A DNA stretch of 24,096 bases from Aliarcobacter butzleri (GCA_012522985.1 JAAYJJ010000036.1:1-24096), one strand, 5' to 3'; counted from the stretch's first letter, positions 6,947-16,698 are shown. Notes: generated by a model not told the origin, from the letters alone. Made by a program: numbers and translations.

Positions 6947-8092
6947 AACTGTTTTATTTTTTAGATTAGAAGAAGCCACATATGCACTACTAAAAGCCCA
7001 CTGAAGATTGTAGCCACCAAGCTCCCCAGTTACATCTACTGCTTCACCTATAAAATAGAGGTTTTTTATAAGTTTACTTTGCATAAACTCATCTAAAAAC
7101 TCTACATCAATACCACCTTTAGTAACTTCAGCCTTACTATAACCAAAGTTTCCTGCTGGAGCAAAGGAGTAGTTATGTATAGATAGTAGCTTATCAAACT
7201 CTTTATTAGTTAGTTTATATAATGCCTTATCCTCTAAATCAATACTTTTTAAAAAACTACTTACAAATCTTTTTGGCAAAGGCAGGGCATTGGATATACT
7301 TTGTTTGGAGTTTTTATAGTTTTGTAAACTATTTTTTGGCATAAAATCTATACTTAAACTCCCTTTTTGCCAATATAATGAACTACTAAGTACTGCTGGA
7401 CCACTTATACCTTTGTGAGCAAAGAGTAAAGATCCATCTATTACTTTTGTGTCTGTTTTAATAGCTACATCCAAAGAAAGTCCACTAAGATCTTTGAACC
7501 AAAACTGCTCTTTTTGTACTGTAAATCCTACAAGTGCTGGATTGGTTGGCTTTATAGGATGTTTAAAATATTGTGCTATTTTATAAGCTATATCACTAGC
7601 TCCTAAAGTAGCAAAGCTAAGTCCCCCACTTGCAACTATTAAGTTTTTGCAAAAAAAGCTTTTGTCTTTGCTTTTTAGCTCAAATACTCCATCTTTATAT
7701 CCAATATCCTCTATAGTAGTATCTAAAAAAAACCTACATTTTTTTGTGCTTTTAGATAAAAACTCTATTACTTCATCACTACTTTTACAAAAAAGGGTTC
7801 CTTTTACTATTTTGGGATTTAAAATTGGCTCTATTTTATAGCTTTTTAGAAGCTTTAAAAGCTCCTTTTCTCCAAAAACATCTAAAACTCTATCCACAAA
7901 CTCCTTATTACCCAAAAAATAAGAGCTATTCATATATTTATTTGTAATATTACATTTACCACCGCCGCTTATCTTGACTTTTGCTGCAATTTTAGGATTG
8001 CTATCTATTATAGCAGTAGTTGGAGAGTTTAAAAAACTAGCACAAAACATCCCACTTGCACCAGCACCTAGTATAATATGTTCATATATCAT
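6929..8092 (-). CDS. HI0933/BaiN-like NAD(P)/FAD-dependent flavoprotein
   Basis: A 387-residue flavoprotein of the HI0933/BaiN family (TIGR00275 type). The N-terminal dinucleotide-binding motif is ILGAGASGMFCA (7-18), followed by the family hallmark KISGGGKCNITN (40-51). The C-terminal FAD contact is GEAVDVTGELGGYNLQWAF, close to the chain end. Biochemical roles of most members are unknown; BaiN reduces bile-acid intermediates in clostridia, which is not a likely role here. The ATG at 8092 overlaps the sensor-kinase stop by 11 bases, so it is probably the last gene of the Spy/two-component operon. That may reflect compact packing rather than shared function. Confidence 0.9.
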   Translation of the reverse strand: MIYEHIILGAGASGMFCASFLNSPTTAIIDSNPKIAAKVKISGGGKCNITNKYMNSSYFLGNKEFVDRVLDVFGEKELLKLLKSYKIEPILNPKIVKGTLFCKSSDEVIEFLSKSTKKCRFFLDTTIEDIGYKDGVFELKSKDKSFFCKNLIVASGGLSFATLGASDIAYKIAQYFKHPIKPTNPALVGFTVQKEQFWFKDLSGLSLDVAIKTDTKVIDGSLLFAHKGISGPAVLSSSLYWQKGSLSIDFMPKNSLQNYKNSKQSISNALPLPKRFVSSFLKSIDLEDKALYKLTNKEFDKLLSIHNYSFAPAGNFGYSKAEVTKGGIDVEFLDEFMQSKLIKNLYFIGEAVDVTGELGGYNLQWAFSSAYVASSNLKNKTVKKDKL

Positions 8093-9320
8093 TTTTTTCT
8101 CTTATAGTAAAAATAACCTTTTCATCTTTGTATTGATATTCTAGCTCATATCCATTGGCAATAAGTAAATTTTTAGTTATATATAGTCCCAAACCAAAAC
8201 CTTCATCACTATTTTTATTCTCTTTATTAAAAGGCTCAAAATACTCATCTATCTCTTTTTGCAAAGGTAAAGAGTAGTTTTCTATATAGATAGTTTTATC
8301 TTTATTGTAGATAGTAGCTCTATTATTTAGTGAATATTTTATAGCATTGTCTATTAGGTTTTTTAATGCTATACTAAAAAGCTTGAAATTAACTCTATAC
8401 TTTATATCTTCTATATCTATTTGTAAATCTTGACTATCATGATATGATATATCAAGTGCGTTATCTATCAAATCAGATAAATAATACTCTTTTTTTTCTA
8501 ACTCTTTTTTTGAAGCTATTATCTCCTCTATAGAAGCAAACTCATTGATAAGACTTTCTAACCTATAAAAAACTTTTGCAAAATCCTCTTTTTTACTCTC
8601 TTCAAGCTCTAGTAAGAATTTACCCTTAGTTATAGGAGTCTTTAACTCATGCATAATATTTCTAATAAAGATATTTCTAGCCTCTTTGATTTGCTTTAAC
8701 TTCATAGCACTTTTTTTAAACTCTTTTGCTAATAAGGTTACCTCATCTTGTGAGTCACTATTGCAACACTCAAAATCAAAATTCTCTTCACCTAGACTTT
8801 GGACTTTGTTTTTTAAGATCTTCAAAGGATATAATTTTCTAAAAATAGTTATCCCAGATAGTATCAAAGCAAATAAAATAAGTCCAAATATAGCTACTAT
8901 AAATAGAGTATTTTGCTTAATCGTAAAATCATTATCTTTTATAAGTAGTGTTTGCCTTGGAGTTGTAAGATAGATATAGTAGTTGTTATTATATCTTAAA
9001 AGTTCAAAATCAATATGTTTATGTTTTTTAAAATAAAATTCCTCTATACTAGCTTTATTTAAAATATCTTTTTTTAACTCTATACCTTCAATAAGCTCAA
9101 AATTAAGCGTTTTTAGATTTTGTTTAAAATCACTACTAATATTTGCTTTTCTTTTTCACTCACTTCTTATCATTTTGGTAATTGAGTAATATCTTTGTTT
9201 ATAGTACTCTTCATTTTGTTCATAATCAAATTTTATAAATATAAAAAAACTAAAAATAACTAAAATAAAAAATAGAAAAAATATAGTCCCTAAAGTAAAA
9301 AATATAGAATCCTTTTTCAT
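8082..9320 (-). pseudogene. Membrane sensor histidine kinase, interrupted by an in-frame TGA
   Basis: Read from ATG at 9320, one frame runs 412 codons to the TGA at 8084-8082, broken only by a TGA at codon 55 (9158-9156) in SITKMIRSE-stop-KRKANISS. Segment order: TM1 about 6-30, an extracytoplasmic loop about 31-135 carrying the stop, TM2 about 136-157, and a HAMP-like linker. The H-box is MHELKTPITKGK (His224, with the Glu and Thr of the phosphatase motif), then the N-box LKNLIDNAIKYS and the G-box GFGLGLYITKNL. It resembles ArsS-type kinases of Campylobacterota. The start overlaps the response-regulator stop (ATGA). Restart at an internal TTG (8867) would give a kinase with no sensor domain. 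One substitution, for example TGG to TGA, would explain the stop. Confidence 0.85.
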
Positions 9321-9994
9321 TGCATAAACCTATATCCCATACCTCTTATAGTTTGTAAATATCTAGGATTTTTAGGATCATCTTCTATTTTGTGCCTAAT
9401 TCTATTTATAATTACAGCCAATGATCCACTATTTTCTTCATCTCCTAGCAAACTACTACAATTTTCAAAAATCTCTTCTCTACTTATAACAAAACCTTTT
9501 CTTTGTATAAAAAGAGAAAAAACTTCATACTCTGCGACTGTAAATTTGATAAATTCACCATTTTTTGTAATCTCTTTTTTAAGCTCATCAAGCTTAAATA
9601 TTTCATTATTTGTATTATTGTTTTCTTCTTGGAGATTATATCTTCTAAGTATTGTTTTTATTCTCACCTCAAGCTCTCTTGGATCATAAGGTTTTGGCAA
9701 ATAATCATCAGCTCCTAACTCTAAGGCTGTTACCTTGTCTGTTATATCACTTCTTGCACTTGATATAATAATAGGAATATCATATTTTTTTACTATCTCT
9801 TTACATACTTCAAGTCCATCAAGTCCTGGTAATGTTAGATCTAATATCACTAAATCATATTTTTTTAAACTTATTGCACTAAGTCCTATAAAAGGATCTT
9901 CATAATTTGTAACATTGATATTAAACTTCTTTAGATATGAAGTTAGCATAAAAGCCAACTCCATATCATCTTCTATCATCACTATTACAATCAT
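9317..9994 (-). CDS. OmpR/PhoB-family response regulator
   Basis: A 225-residue two-domain regulator. The receiver domain has acidic residues Glu8, Asp9 and Asp10 (MIEDDME), phospho-acceptor Asp52 (LVILDLTLPG), Ser79 and Lys101 (LPKPYDPRELEVR). A winged-helix DNA-binding domain occupies about 125-225, ending in the typical IRGMGYRF. It lies between a Spy-like periplasmic protein and its kinase. The ATG shares its A with the upstream TAA (TAATG), and its own stop overlaps the kinase ATG. It likely controls the operon and envelope targets, but the signal is not readable from sequence. All catalytic residues are intact, unlike the neighbouring kinase gene. Confidence 0.95.
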   Translation of the reverse strand: MIVIVMIEDDMELAFMLTSYLKKFNINVTNYEDPFIGLSAISLKKYDLVILDLTLPGLDGLEVCKEIVKKYDIPIIISSARSDITDKVTALELGADDYLPKPYDPRELEVRIKTILRRYNLQEENNNTNNEIFKLDELKKEITKNGEFIKFTVAEYEVFSLFIQRKGFVISREEIFENCSSLLGDEENSGSLAVIINRIRHKIEDDPKNPRYLQTIRGMGYRFMQ

Positions 9995-10578
9995 TATCTA
10001 TTGTAGCCTTTTTGTTTTTTGCTATTTTTGTTGTTCATATATGGGTTTTTATTTACAAATCTCATATAATCATCAATCTCTTTTTTTAGTTCTGCTTTTT
10101 GCTCACTAGATAAAACTTTATAGATTTTATCTATCATATTTGCTTTAGATTCTGCCATAATCTCTTTTCTATTTTGAGTTTGTATAAATCTTTTTTTATC
10201 AAATTTATCTGATGTAAAAGCTGTAGAGATATCTGTTTTTTCTCTTACATCTTGAAAATGCTCTTCTATAATAGAGTTGATCTTCTCTTCTTGCTCTTTT
10301 GTTAAATCAAGACTCAAAATAGTTCCCATTAGATATCTCATACCCTTTTTACCACTATGCATCATATTGCCACCATACATCATATAATTATCATTTTGTT
10401 GAAAGTTAGGACAATTTCCTTGCATATTATAAGCAACGCAATTTCCTTGGTTATAACCAGATCCACCTTGCCCCTGATACATTTTTGCACTTGCCACGCT
10501 TCCAAAACCTATCAAACTAACTAATGCTACTACACCACAAGCTTTTTTACCTGCGTTTAAAATATTTTCTTTTTTCAT
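9994..10578 (-). CDS. Spy/CpxP-like periplasmic protein, Met/Cys-rich N-terminus
   Basis: A 194-residue protein from ATG 10578, chosen because AAGGAG lies six bases upstream; a longer reading has no such site. Residues 1-31 form a signal peptide ending VASA, with probable cleavage before Lys32. The first 50 mature residues are rich in Met, Tyr, Gly, Asn and Gln. They include two cysteines (GNCVAYNMQGNCP) and the clusters MMYGGNMMHS, which suggests metal binding, for example copper. The rest is helical and carries two LTxxQ-type motifs (DLTKEQEEKI and LSSEQKAEL), the mark of Spy/CpxP/CnrX-like chaperone-sensors. It sits first in an operon with a response regulator and kinase, as CpxP relates to CpxRA. 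The exact stress is inference. Confidence 0.85.
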   Translation of the reverse strand: MKKENILNAGKKACGVVALVSLIGFGSVASAKMYQGQGGSGYNQGNCVAYNMQGNCPNFQQNDNYMMYGGNMMHSGKKGMRYLMGTILSLDLTKEQEEKINSIIEEHFQDVREKTDISTAFTSDKFDKKRFIQTQNRKEIMAESKANMIDKIYKVLSSEQKAELKKEIDDYMRFVNKNPYMNNKNSKKQKGYNR

Positions 10579-10604
10579 CTTCTGCTCCTTGTTTTGATAA
10601 TAGA

Positions 10605-10613
10605 AGTATAACA
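10605..10613 (-). promoter_or_regulatory. Extended -10 promoter for the Spy/two-component operon
   Basis: The minus strand reads TGTTATACT, a TGn-extended -10 box, 26 bases before the Spy-like ATG. Transcription would start near 10598, leaving a 20-base leader with the AAGGAG site. It lies in the gap after the helicase stop, so the operon can be expressed separately from the upstream housekeeping directon. Confidence 0.45.
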
Positions 10614-10637
10614 ACTCTTTTTTAACCTAATAAAACA

Positions 10638-12593
10638 CTATCTTAATGAAATATTAATGAGTTTATATCCAAGCTTTGCATAGCCCTCTTTTCTTTTTTT
10701 GTAAGTGCTTAATAAAATAGGATTTTTTACATCTAATATATCTATACATAAAGTATCTTCTATAGATGTACTTCGCCCTATTCTCCCTAAATACTGTATA
10801 ATTCTACCATAATATGATATAGGTGTAGCAAAAATAATAGTATCTAAATGCTCTAAATCCACCCCTTCACCAAAATACGCACTACTTGAGAGAATAAAGT
10901 TTGATTTATCTAAAATAGCTTGATTTTGACTTTGCTCTTTTTTGCTTTGGCTTCCGTGGATTACTACAAACTCTAGATTTTCTCTTTTTAAAAGCTCTTG
11001 TAATATCTCTATATGCTCTACTCTATCGCTAAGAAGAATAACATTTCTATCTTTGTATTTAATGGCTTGATCGACTATTAAAGAGTTCCTTTTCTCATCT
11101 TTTATAAGTTCAGCTAAAATTTCACTATAATTTTCACTATTTGATACAAAATCACTCTCTATTAGATGTACTAGCTGATTTTTGGATTTTTTGATAAAGC
11201 TCTCCTCATAAACAATCTCCCCTATTTGATGAAAAAGCAAAGGCTCTAAGCCATCTTTTCTATATGGAGTAGCACTAAGTCCCAAAGCATATCTACCTCT
11301 AAACTCTTTGATAATAGATTCAAAACTATAAGCTGGTATATGATGACACTCATCAATAATCAAAAAAGAGTACTCTTTGATAATATCAAGATTATTTTTT
11401 ATACTTTGAATAGTAGCTATATCTATAGTTTGGTTTAAACTATTTTTACTTTTTCCCAATATTCCAAACTCTTTTTTATCCACACCAAAATATTCACTAA
11501 GTCTTACAACCCACTGATCAAGTAACATAGATTTATTTACCAAAATCAACACATTACAAACACGAAGCTCTATCATCTTAGCTCCAATCAAAGTTTTGCC
11601 AAATCCCGGTGGTGCTACACATATACCATAGTCACTCTCTATAAGTTGTTCTATAGCTTGTTGTTGATTATTTCTTAGTCCATATTTGACACTATAAGGC
11701 TCTTTTTTGATAAGGACTCTATTATCTATGATATTATATTTGATTTTATAAGCATTTAAAATATCAAATAAGCTATTTTTAAATCCTCTAGGAACTATAA
11801 GTTCATCTTTTGTTTGTTTGTAGTTTTTGATTAGTTTTGGGGTATTATAGAGTGGTTCTCTAAGCCTTCTTAGCATTTGATAAGCTGGATTTTCAAAAGT
11901 AAGCATAGCTTTAATCTCTTTTAATAGTAAAAAATCTATATTATTAGGTATATGTATAGCACTATCTAGTACTAGATTTATATTTTTATTTATGATTTTT
12001 AAAACTTTAAAATGCGTTATTTTATTTAAGCTATTTAAAAATCCCCATTGAGATCTAAAAGGCTTATTTTGATTTTTATCTACAAATAGTCTAAATCCTT
12101 GTTCTATATCTTTTAGGTTTAAAGGTAGAGAAAATTTTTTATAAAAATCTACATTTATATCTTCTAAAAGAGCTTTTATAGTAAATTTAATCTTTTTATA
12201 TATAGAAAAATCATAATCATACTCAAAAAAAATCCAAGCATTTACCCTTTTGTGATTTGGATATTCTATAAAAATATCTATTTCTGATTGTTTTAATAGA
12301 TTTAAAACCTTTTCTAAATCTTCTTTATTTATACTAAACATAATAAAATTATATTTAGTATATAGGCTCTCTTCATAAATAAGTTTATGATATCCCAAAA
12401 GATGTGATTTAATCTCTTCTTGGGAGTATTTTTTTGTACTATTTTTTAAAAAAAGAGTATAAAATATCTCTATTTTTTCTTGAGTAGAAAAGCTCTGAGA
12501 TAATCTAAACTCTATATCTCTTATCTCCTCTTCTAGCCTCTTTTTTTCCTGATAAAGTAGCTCTAATCTTGTTTTTAACTCACTACTCATCAC
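10638..12593 (-). CDS. SF2 helicase fused to a degenerate TOTE-type archaeo-eukaryotic primase domain
   Basis: A 651-residue protein. Residues 1-33 look like a short coiled coil. Residues about 38-215 match, by eye, the primase-like (AEP) domain of TOTE conflict-system helicases. The matches are STQEKIEIFYTLF, IKSHLLGYHKLIYEESLY, IFIEYPNHKRVNAWIFFE, and LPLNLKDIEQGFRLFVD leading to QWGFLNSLNKIT. The position of the catalytic DFD reads SIN (MFSINKEDL, 85-93), and the SGxGAH loop reads HKRVNA, so priming activity is probably lost. The helicase half has Walker A APPGFGKT (327-334), DECHH (414-418), SATPYRKDG (440-448) and motif VI QYLGRIGRS (600-608). It starts at GTG 12593 or ATG 12590, with AAAGG overlapping the folC stop. 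It is the last gene of the yajC-to-folC directon. The biological role is unknown. Confidence 0.88.
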   Translation of the reverse strand: MMSSELKTRLELLYQEKKRLEEEIRDIEFRLSQSFSTQEKIEIFYTLFLKNSTKKYSQEEIKSHLLGYHKLIYEESLYTKYNFIMFSINKEDLEKVLNLLKQSEIDIFIEYPNHKRVNAWIFFEYDYDFSIYKKIKFTIKALLEDINVDFYKKFSLPLNLKDIEQGFRLFVDKNQNKPFRSQWGFLNSLNKITHFKVLKIINKNINLVLDSAIHIPNNIDFLLLKEIKAMLTFENPAYQMLRRLREPLYNTPKLIKNYKQTKDELIVPRGFKNSLFDILNAYKIKYNIIDNRVLIKKEPYSVKYGLRNNQQQAIEQLIESDYGICVAPPGFGKTLIGAKMIELRVCNVLILVNKSMLLDQWVVRLSEYFGVDKKEFGILGKSKNSLNQTIDIATIQSIKNNLDIIKEYSFLIIDECHHIPAYSFESIIKEFRGRYALGLSATPYRKDGLEPLLFHQIGEIVYEESFIKKSKNQLVHLIESDFVSNSENYSEILAELIKDEKRNSLIVDQAIKYKDRNVILLSDRVEHIEILQELLKRENLEFVVIHGSQSKKEQSQNQAILDKSNFILSSSAYFGEGVDLEHLDTIIFATPISYYGRIIQYLGRIGRSTSIEDTLCIDILDVKNPILLSTYKKRKEGYAKLGYKLINISLR

Positions 12594-12600
12594 TAAAATT

Positions 12601-13740
12601 CTACCTTTGATAAATCTTTAAAAACTCTTCAACAACTTTAAATGAACCAAAAACCAATATCTCTTTTTCTTTTGGTAAAGAGGAAAAAATCTCATATTTG
12701 ATATCAAGCTCTTTTAGTGTTTGTTGTAGCACTTCTAAACTCAAAGCTCTAACATCATCTATCGGTATAATAAGAACATATTCAATAATAGGCTTTAAAG
12801 TCTTTAATACAGTTTTATAATCTTTGTCTTTTAAAGTATTATAGAGTAATATTACCTTTTGATTAGCAAACTCTTTAGCTAAAACCTTGGCTCCTAGAGG
12901 ATTATGTCCTACATCTATAGCGATATTTGCTGCTATTTTTGGACATCTTCCTACTATAATAATATCTTTAAAGATCTCCAAATCTATCTCTATATCCATA
13001 TACTCCAAAGCTGCTAAAACCGTTTGAAGGTTGGTATTTAAAAACTCTTGAGTAAATATAGTATAATTTTTTCTTGCTATAGGAAAATCATCAATCTTAA
13101 AAAACTTTTGATTTTTATTTTCTACTACACTCTTTGCTATATCATATACTTCATCGTGTATTTGCTTAGCTACTATTAAAGCTTTATCAACACTATTTAC
13201 CTTTGTAGTAACTATACTTTCTATACTACTACCCAAAAACTCCATATGATCATAATCTATTGTTGTAAGAAGTGAAAGATCTGCTTTTATAACATTTGTC
13301 GCATCATATTCTCCACCAAGTCCAGCTTCAAGTACTAAAAAATCTTTTTCATCACTAAGCAAGAGTGCTAACAGTGTAGTATATTCAAAATATGAAAGAT
13401 TATCTATAAGCTTATTAGGCAAAATCTCTAAGAGCTTTTGATGAGCCTCTTGCAAAACTTCATTACTACTATCTTTTCCATCTATCCAGATTCGCTCACG
13501 AAATTCCATAATATGAGGTGAGCTATAGTGTAATACCTTTTTGCCTAGTTTTTGTAAATAAGTAGCTAGTATTCTACCTGTACTTCCTTTGCCATTTGTG
13601 CCTATTAGATGTATTACATATTTTGGCTTTGCAAAGGGCTTTAAGTATTGCCAAGCTTCAAATACAGTATCAATATTAATTTTATTAAAATATAGTGTTT
13701 TTTCTTCTAAAAACTTATATATATCTATCTCTTTTTTCAC
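12601..13740 (-). CDS. folC: Folylpolyglutamate synthase / dihydrofolate synthase
   Basis: FolC adds glutamate to dihydropteroate and to folates, using ATP. The 379-residue protein, slightly shorter than E. coli FolC (422), has the Mur-ligase-type P-loop GTNGKGS (47-53) and SSPHIMEFRERIWIDG. It also has the central EAGLGGEYDATNVI and TTIDYDHMEFLG, and the C-terminal DVGHNPLGA. The GTG start at 13740 overlaps the lptE stop (GTGA). The next gene starts seven bases after the stop. Placement after leuS and lptE fits the Campylobacterota arrangement. Confidence 0.95.
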   Translation of the reverse strand: MKKEIDIYKFLEEKTLYFNKINIDTVFEAWQYLKPFAKPKYVIHLIGTNGKGSTGRILATYLQKLGKKVLHYSSPHIMEFRERIWIDGKDSSNEVLQEAHQKLLEILPNKLIDNLSYFEYTTLLALLLSDEKDFLVLEAGLGGEYDATNVIKADLSLLTTIDYDHMEFLGSSIESIVTTKVNSVDKALIVAKQIHDEVYDIAKSVVENKNQKFFKIDDFPIARKNYTIFTQEFLNTNLQTVLAALEYMDIEIDLEIFKDIIIVGRCPKIAANIAIDVGHNPLGAKVLAKEFANQKVILLYNTLKDKDYKTVLKTLKPIIEYVLIIPIDDVRALSLEVLQQTLKELDIKYEIFSSLPKEKEILVFGSFKVVEEFLKIYQR

Positions 13741-14237
13741 TTTTTAAAACTCTGTACTGCTATTTTTCCCAAAATATCTTCCAATGCCTTTGATGTTGCT
13801 TGTTTTATGGCATTGAATCTTTCAGTATCACTTATAGTTGAAACACTTCCAACACTAAAATCATACTCTCCATTACTACTTACTCTTCGTTGTGTTTGTT
13901 CATTTTGATATATTAACTCAACACTTACCTTAGCTCTATATGTTTTTACATAACCTTGTGTATCATACTCTACCACCTTAAAATATGGTGTTCCAATAGA
14001 GACTGTTACTATAGTATCAGCTAAATTTTTATTATCTGTTAGTTCCAAATCAAGATTTGAAATCAATATCCGTGCAACATTATCTTGTAAAATAACACTA
14101 TTTTGTGGATTTTCTAAAGATGTAATACTAGTTAAATATACTAAACCATAAATTTGCTCTTTTGTATAGTGTGTTACAGGTTTATAACCACACCCCACCA
14201 AAAAAAACAAAATTATTAGTATTAGAGATTTTTTCAT
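13737..14237 (-). CDS. lptE: LptE-like LPS-assembly lipoprotein
   Basis: A 166-residue protein with a lipoprotein signal peptide: MKKSLIL, a hydrophobic stretch, then lipobox LVGC with Cys16 as the lipidation site. The body (YLTSITSLENPQ, ARILISNLDLEL, and strand-rich segments to the C-terminus) is weakly conserved, as usual for LptE. LptE plugs the LptD barrel that inserts LPS in the outer membrane. The naming leans on position: lptE directly follows leuS here with one base between, the same order as in E. coli, and the size fits. Lgt and Lnt encoded in this window would mature it. Confidence 0.8.
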   Translation of the reverse strand: MKKSLILIILFFLVGCGYKPVTHYTKEQIYGLVYLTSITSLENPQNSVILQDNVARILISNLDLELTDNKNLADTIVTVSIGTPYFKVVEYDTQGYVKTYRAKVSVELIYQNEQTQRRVSSNGEYDFSVGSVSTISDTERFNAIKQATSKALEDILGKIAVQSFKK

Positions 14238-14238
14238 A

Positions 14239-16680
14239 CTATTTAACTACTATATTAATAAGTCTATTTGGTACTAAGATCTCTTTTACTATCTCTTTAC
14301 CATCTATCCATTTTGCACACTCTTTTTTGGCAAACTCTAAAGTCTCATCTTTTGAAAGAGTCTTATCTATTTGAAGTTCAGCTCTTTTTTTGCCATTGAT
14401 TGTAACAGCATAATTAACCATCTCTTCATCAAAAACCTCTTCTTTTATCTCTAAAATCTCTTTAAAGTTACTAAGATTATAAAGCCTTTGAGATATATCA
14501 TTACAAACATGAGGTATAATAGGCTCTAGGATATTTGTTAAGATATAATAAGCCTCACTCCAAACTTTATCATTTTTTTGATCATTTAATGCATTCATAG
14601 CTTCCATAGTTGCAGCTATTAGGGTGTTGTATGTAAAAGTTTTTGTATATACTTCATTTGATTTTTTTAACGCCTCATATACTTTTTTTCTTGCAAACTT
14701 CTCTTCTTTTGAAAGTGTAGTATGATCTAAATCTTTAAACTCTTCAAATTCAAAACCAAAAGATTTATCATAAAATCTTCTTATAAACTTAAAAGCTCCC
14801 TCTACTGCACTATCATTCCACTCTAGCTCTTTGGTTGGAGGAGCAGCAAAAAGTATAAAAAGTCTAGCAGTATCAGCCCCATACTCCCCTATAATAGCAT
14901 CTGGATCTACAACATTGCCCTTACTTTTGCTCATCTTTGCACCATCTTTTAAAACCATACCTTGAGTAAGTAGGTTTTTAAAAGGTTCACTACTAGTTGT
15001 ATATCCTAAATCTCTTAGTGCTTTTGTAAAAAACCTAGCATAAAGTAGATGAAGTATAGCATGTTCTATACCACCTATATAGTGATCAACGTCCATCCAA
15101 TATTTACTATCATTTTTATCTATTCCAACATTTTGCCATTTTTTATAATCTGTTGCATATCTTAAAAAATACCAGCTTGATTGGACAAATGTATCCATGG
15201 TATCTGTTTCTCTTAGAGCATCTTTGCCACATTGTGGACATTTGCAATGTTTCCAAGAAGGATGTGATTCAAGTGGATTTCCCTCACCTGTAATATCTAC
15301 ATCATCAGGTAGTGCAATAGGTAGATTTTCTATCTTTTCTGGTACAAGTCCACAATCACTACAATGTACAAAAGGTATAGGTGCTCCCCAATATCTTTGT
15401 CTGCTTATTCCCCAATCTCTAAGTTTAAAGTTTATAGTTCTTTTTCCAAGACTATTTTTTTCAAAATACTCTATAATAGCTTCTCTAGCTTCACTACTTT
15501 TTAGTGAGCTAAACTCTCCACTATCGACTAAAACTCCATCATCAGTAAAACACTCTTCGCTATTTTCTTCACTAGCTACTACTTTTTTGATAGGAAGAGT
15601 ATATTTTTGAGCAAACTCATAATCTCTTTCATCATGAGCTGGTACTGACATAACAGCACCACTTCCATAACTACCAAGTACAAAGTTTGCTGCATATACA
15701 GGAATCTCTTCTTGTGTTAGAGGGTGAATAACAGTTATATCTATATTAATACCCTCCTTTTCTTCACTAATTCTTTGCTTTTCTGGAGTATTTAACATAG
15801 TTTTTAATCTAACTAAATTATCTTCATCTAATAAAGAGTTTTCTACTATATATTTTACTATCTCATGATCAGGAGCTATTGCACTATAACTTACACCATA
15901 TATAGTATCAGCTCTAGTTGTAAAGACTTTAAAACTTTGGAATTTATTATTTAGTTTCTCTTTTGAGCTTTGAGTTAGTTCAAATGTAAACTCCAAACCA
16001 CTACTTTTGCCTATCCAGTTTTCTTGCATAGTAAGTACTTGCGATGGCCATCCCTCTTTTAGATCTTCTAAAGACTCTAACAGTTCATTTGCATATTTAG
16101 TAATAGCTAAATAATACCCTGGCATCTCTTTTTGAACTACTTTTGTACCACATCTCCAGCAACACTCATCTTCTACTTGCTCATTTGCCAAAACAGTCAA
16201 ATCATGAGGACACCAATTTACAGTTGTTAGTTTTCTATATAAAATACCTGCTTCATAAAGCTTAATAATAAACTCTTGTTCCCATTTGGTATAAAGCTCA
16301 TCACTTGTAGCAAAAGTTTGGTTTTTACTAAAAGAAAGTCCCAAAGACTTTAACTCTTTTTGCATATATGCTATATTTTCATAAGTCCATTTTTTAGGGT
16401 GTAGTTTTAAGTTAATCGCAGCATTTTCTGCTGGCATTCCAAAACTATCCCATCCTATAGGATGAAGTACATTATACCCCGCTTTTCTATAATATCTTGC
16501 TATAGCATCCCCTATAGTATAGTTTCTAACATGTCCCATATGTATCCTACCACTTGGATATGGAAACATACTTAAAATATATTTTTTCTTTTTATCTTGT
16601 TCAAAACTTGGCTCAAAAGAGGAGTTTTTATCCCAATACTCTTGCCAAGTTTTTTCTATAATTTGAGGGTTATATTGCAT
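14239..16680 (-). CDS. leuS: Leucyl-tRNA synthetase
   Basis: This class I enzyme charges tRNA-Leu with leucine. At 813 residues it is a normal bacterial LeuS. The HIGH motif is HMGH (47-50) in [14 protein letters not shown], and KMSKS lies at 582-586 ([11 protein letters not shown]). Cys clusters CPHD...CCWRCG and CSDCG...CKCPQCG mark zinc-type insertions. The CP1 editing domain is present, with [12 protein letters not shown] (the threonine-rich editing loop) and [15 protein letters not shown]. The ATG at 16680 has TTGGAG upstream. It stands 18 bases after a small membrane-protein gene and one base before lptE. Confidence 0.97.
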   Translation of the reverse strand: MQYNPQIIEKTWQEYWDKNSSFEPSFEQDKKKKYILSMFPYPSGRIHMGHVRNYTIGDAIARYYRKAGYNVLHPIGWDSFGMPAENAAINLKLHPKKWTYENIAYMQKELKSLGLSFSKNQTFATSDELYTKWEQEFIIKLYEAGILYRKLTTVNWCPHDLTVLANEQVEDECCWRCGTKVVQKEMPGYYLAITKYANELLESLEDLKEGWPSQVLTMQENWIGKSSGLEFTFELTQSSKEKLNNKFQSFKVFTTRADTIYGVSYSAIAPDHEIVKYIVENSLLDEDNLVRLKTMLNTPEKQRISEEKEGINIDITVIHPLTQEEIPVYAANFVLGSYGSGAVMSVPAHDERDYEFAQKYTLPIKKVVASEENSEECFTDDGVLVDSGEFSSLKSSEAREAIIEYFEKNSLGKRTINFKLRDWGISRQRYWGAPIPFVHCSDCGLVPEKIENLPIALPDDVDITGEGNPLESHPSWKHCKCPQCGKDALRETDTMDTFVQSSWYFLRYATDYKKWQNVGIDKNDSKYWMDVDHYIGGIEHAILHLLYARFFTKALRDLGYTTSSEPFKNLLTQGMVLKDGAKMSKSKGNVVDPDAIIGEYGADTARLFILFAAPPTKELEWNDSAVEGAFKFIRRFYDKSFGFEFEEFKDLDHTTLSKEEKFARKKVYEALKKSNEVYTKTFTYNTLIAATMEAMNALNDQKNDKVWSEAYYILTNILEPIIPHVCNDISQRLYNLSNFKEILEIKEEVFDEEMVNYAVTINGKKRAELQIDKTLSKDETLEFAKKECAKWIDGKEIVKEILVPNRLINIVVK

Positions 16681-16698
16681 TTACTACTCCAAAACTTA

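Noticed and set aside
9156..9158. TGA recoded as tryptophan or selenocysteine
   Set aside because: TGA ends several intact genes here (comEC, the response regulator, lptE, the Fe-S gene) and Trp is encoded by TGG throughout. No selenocysteine-type hairpin was seen after the codon and the family has no Sec.
10579..10614. Longer N-terminus (MLYFYYQNKEQK) for the Spy-like protein
   Set aside because: The internal ATG at 10578 has AAGGAG at ideal spacing and yields a proper signal peptide; the upstream segment overlaps the promoter.
15197..15610. Plus-strand 137-codon reading frame
   Set aside because: It is antisense to the middle of leuS with no start signal or recognisable protein features: a shadow frame.
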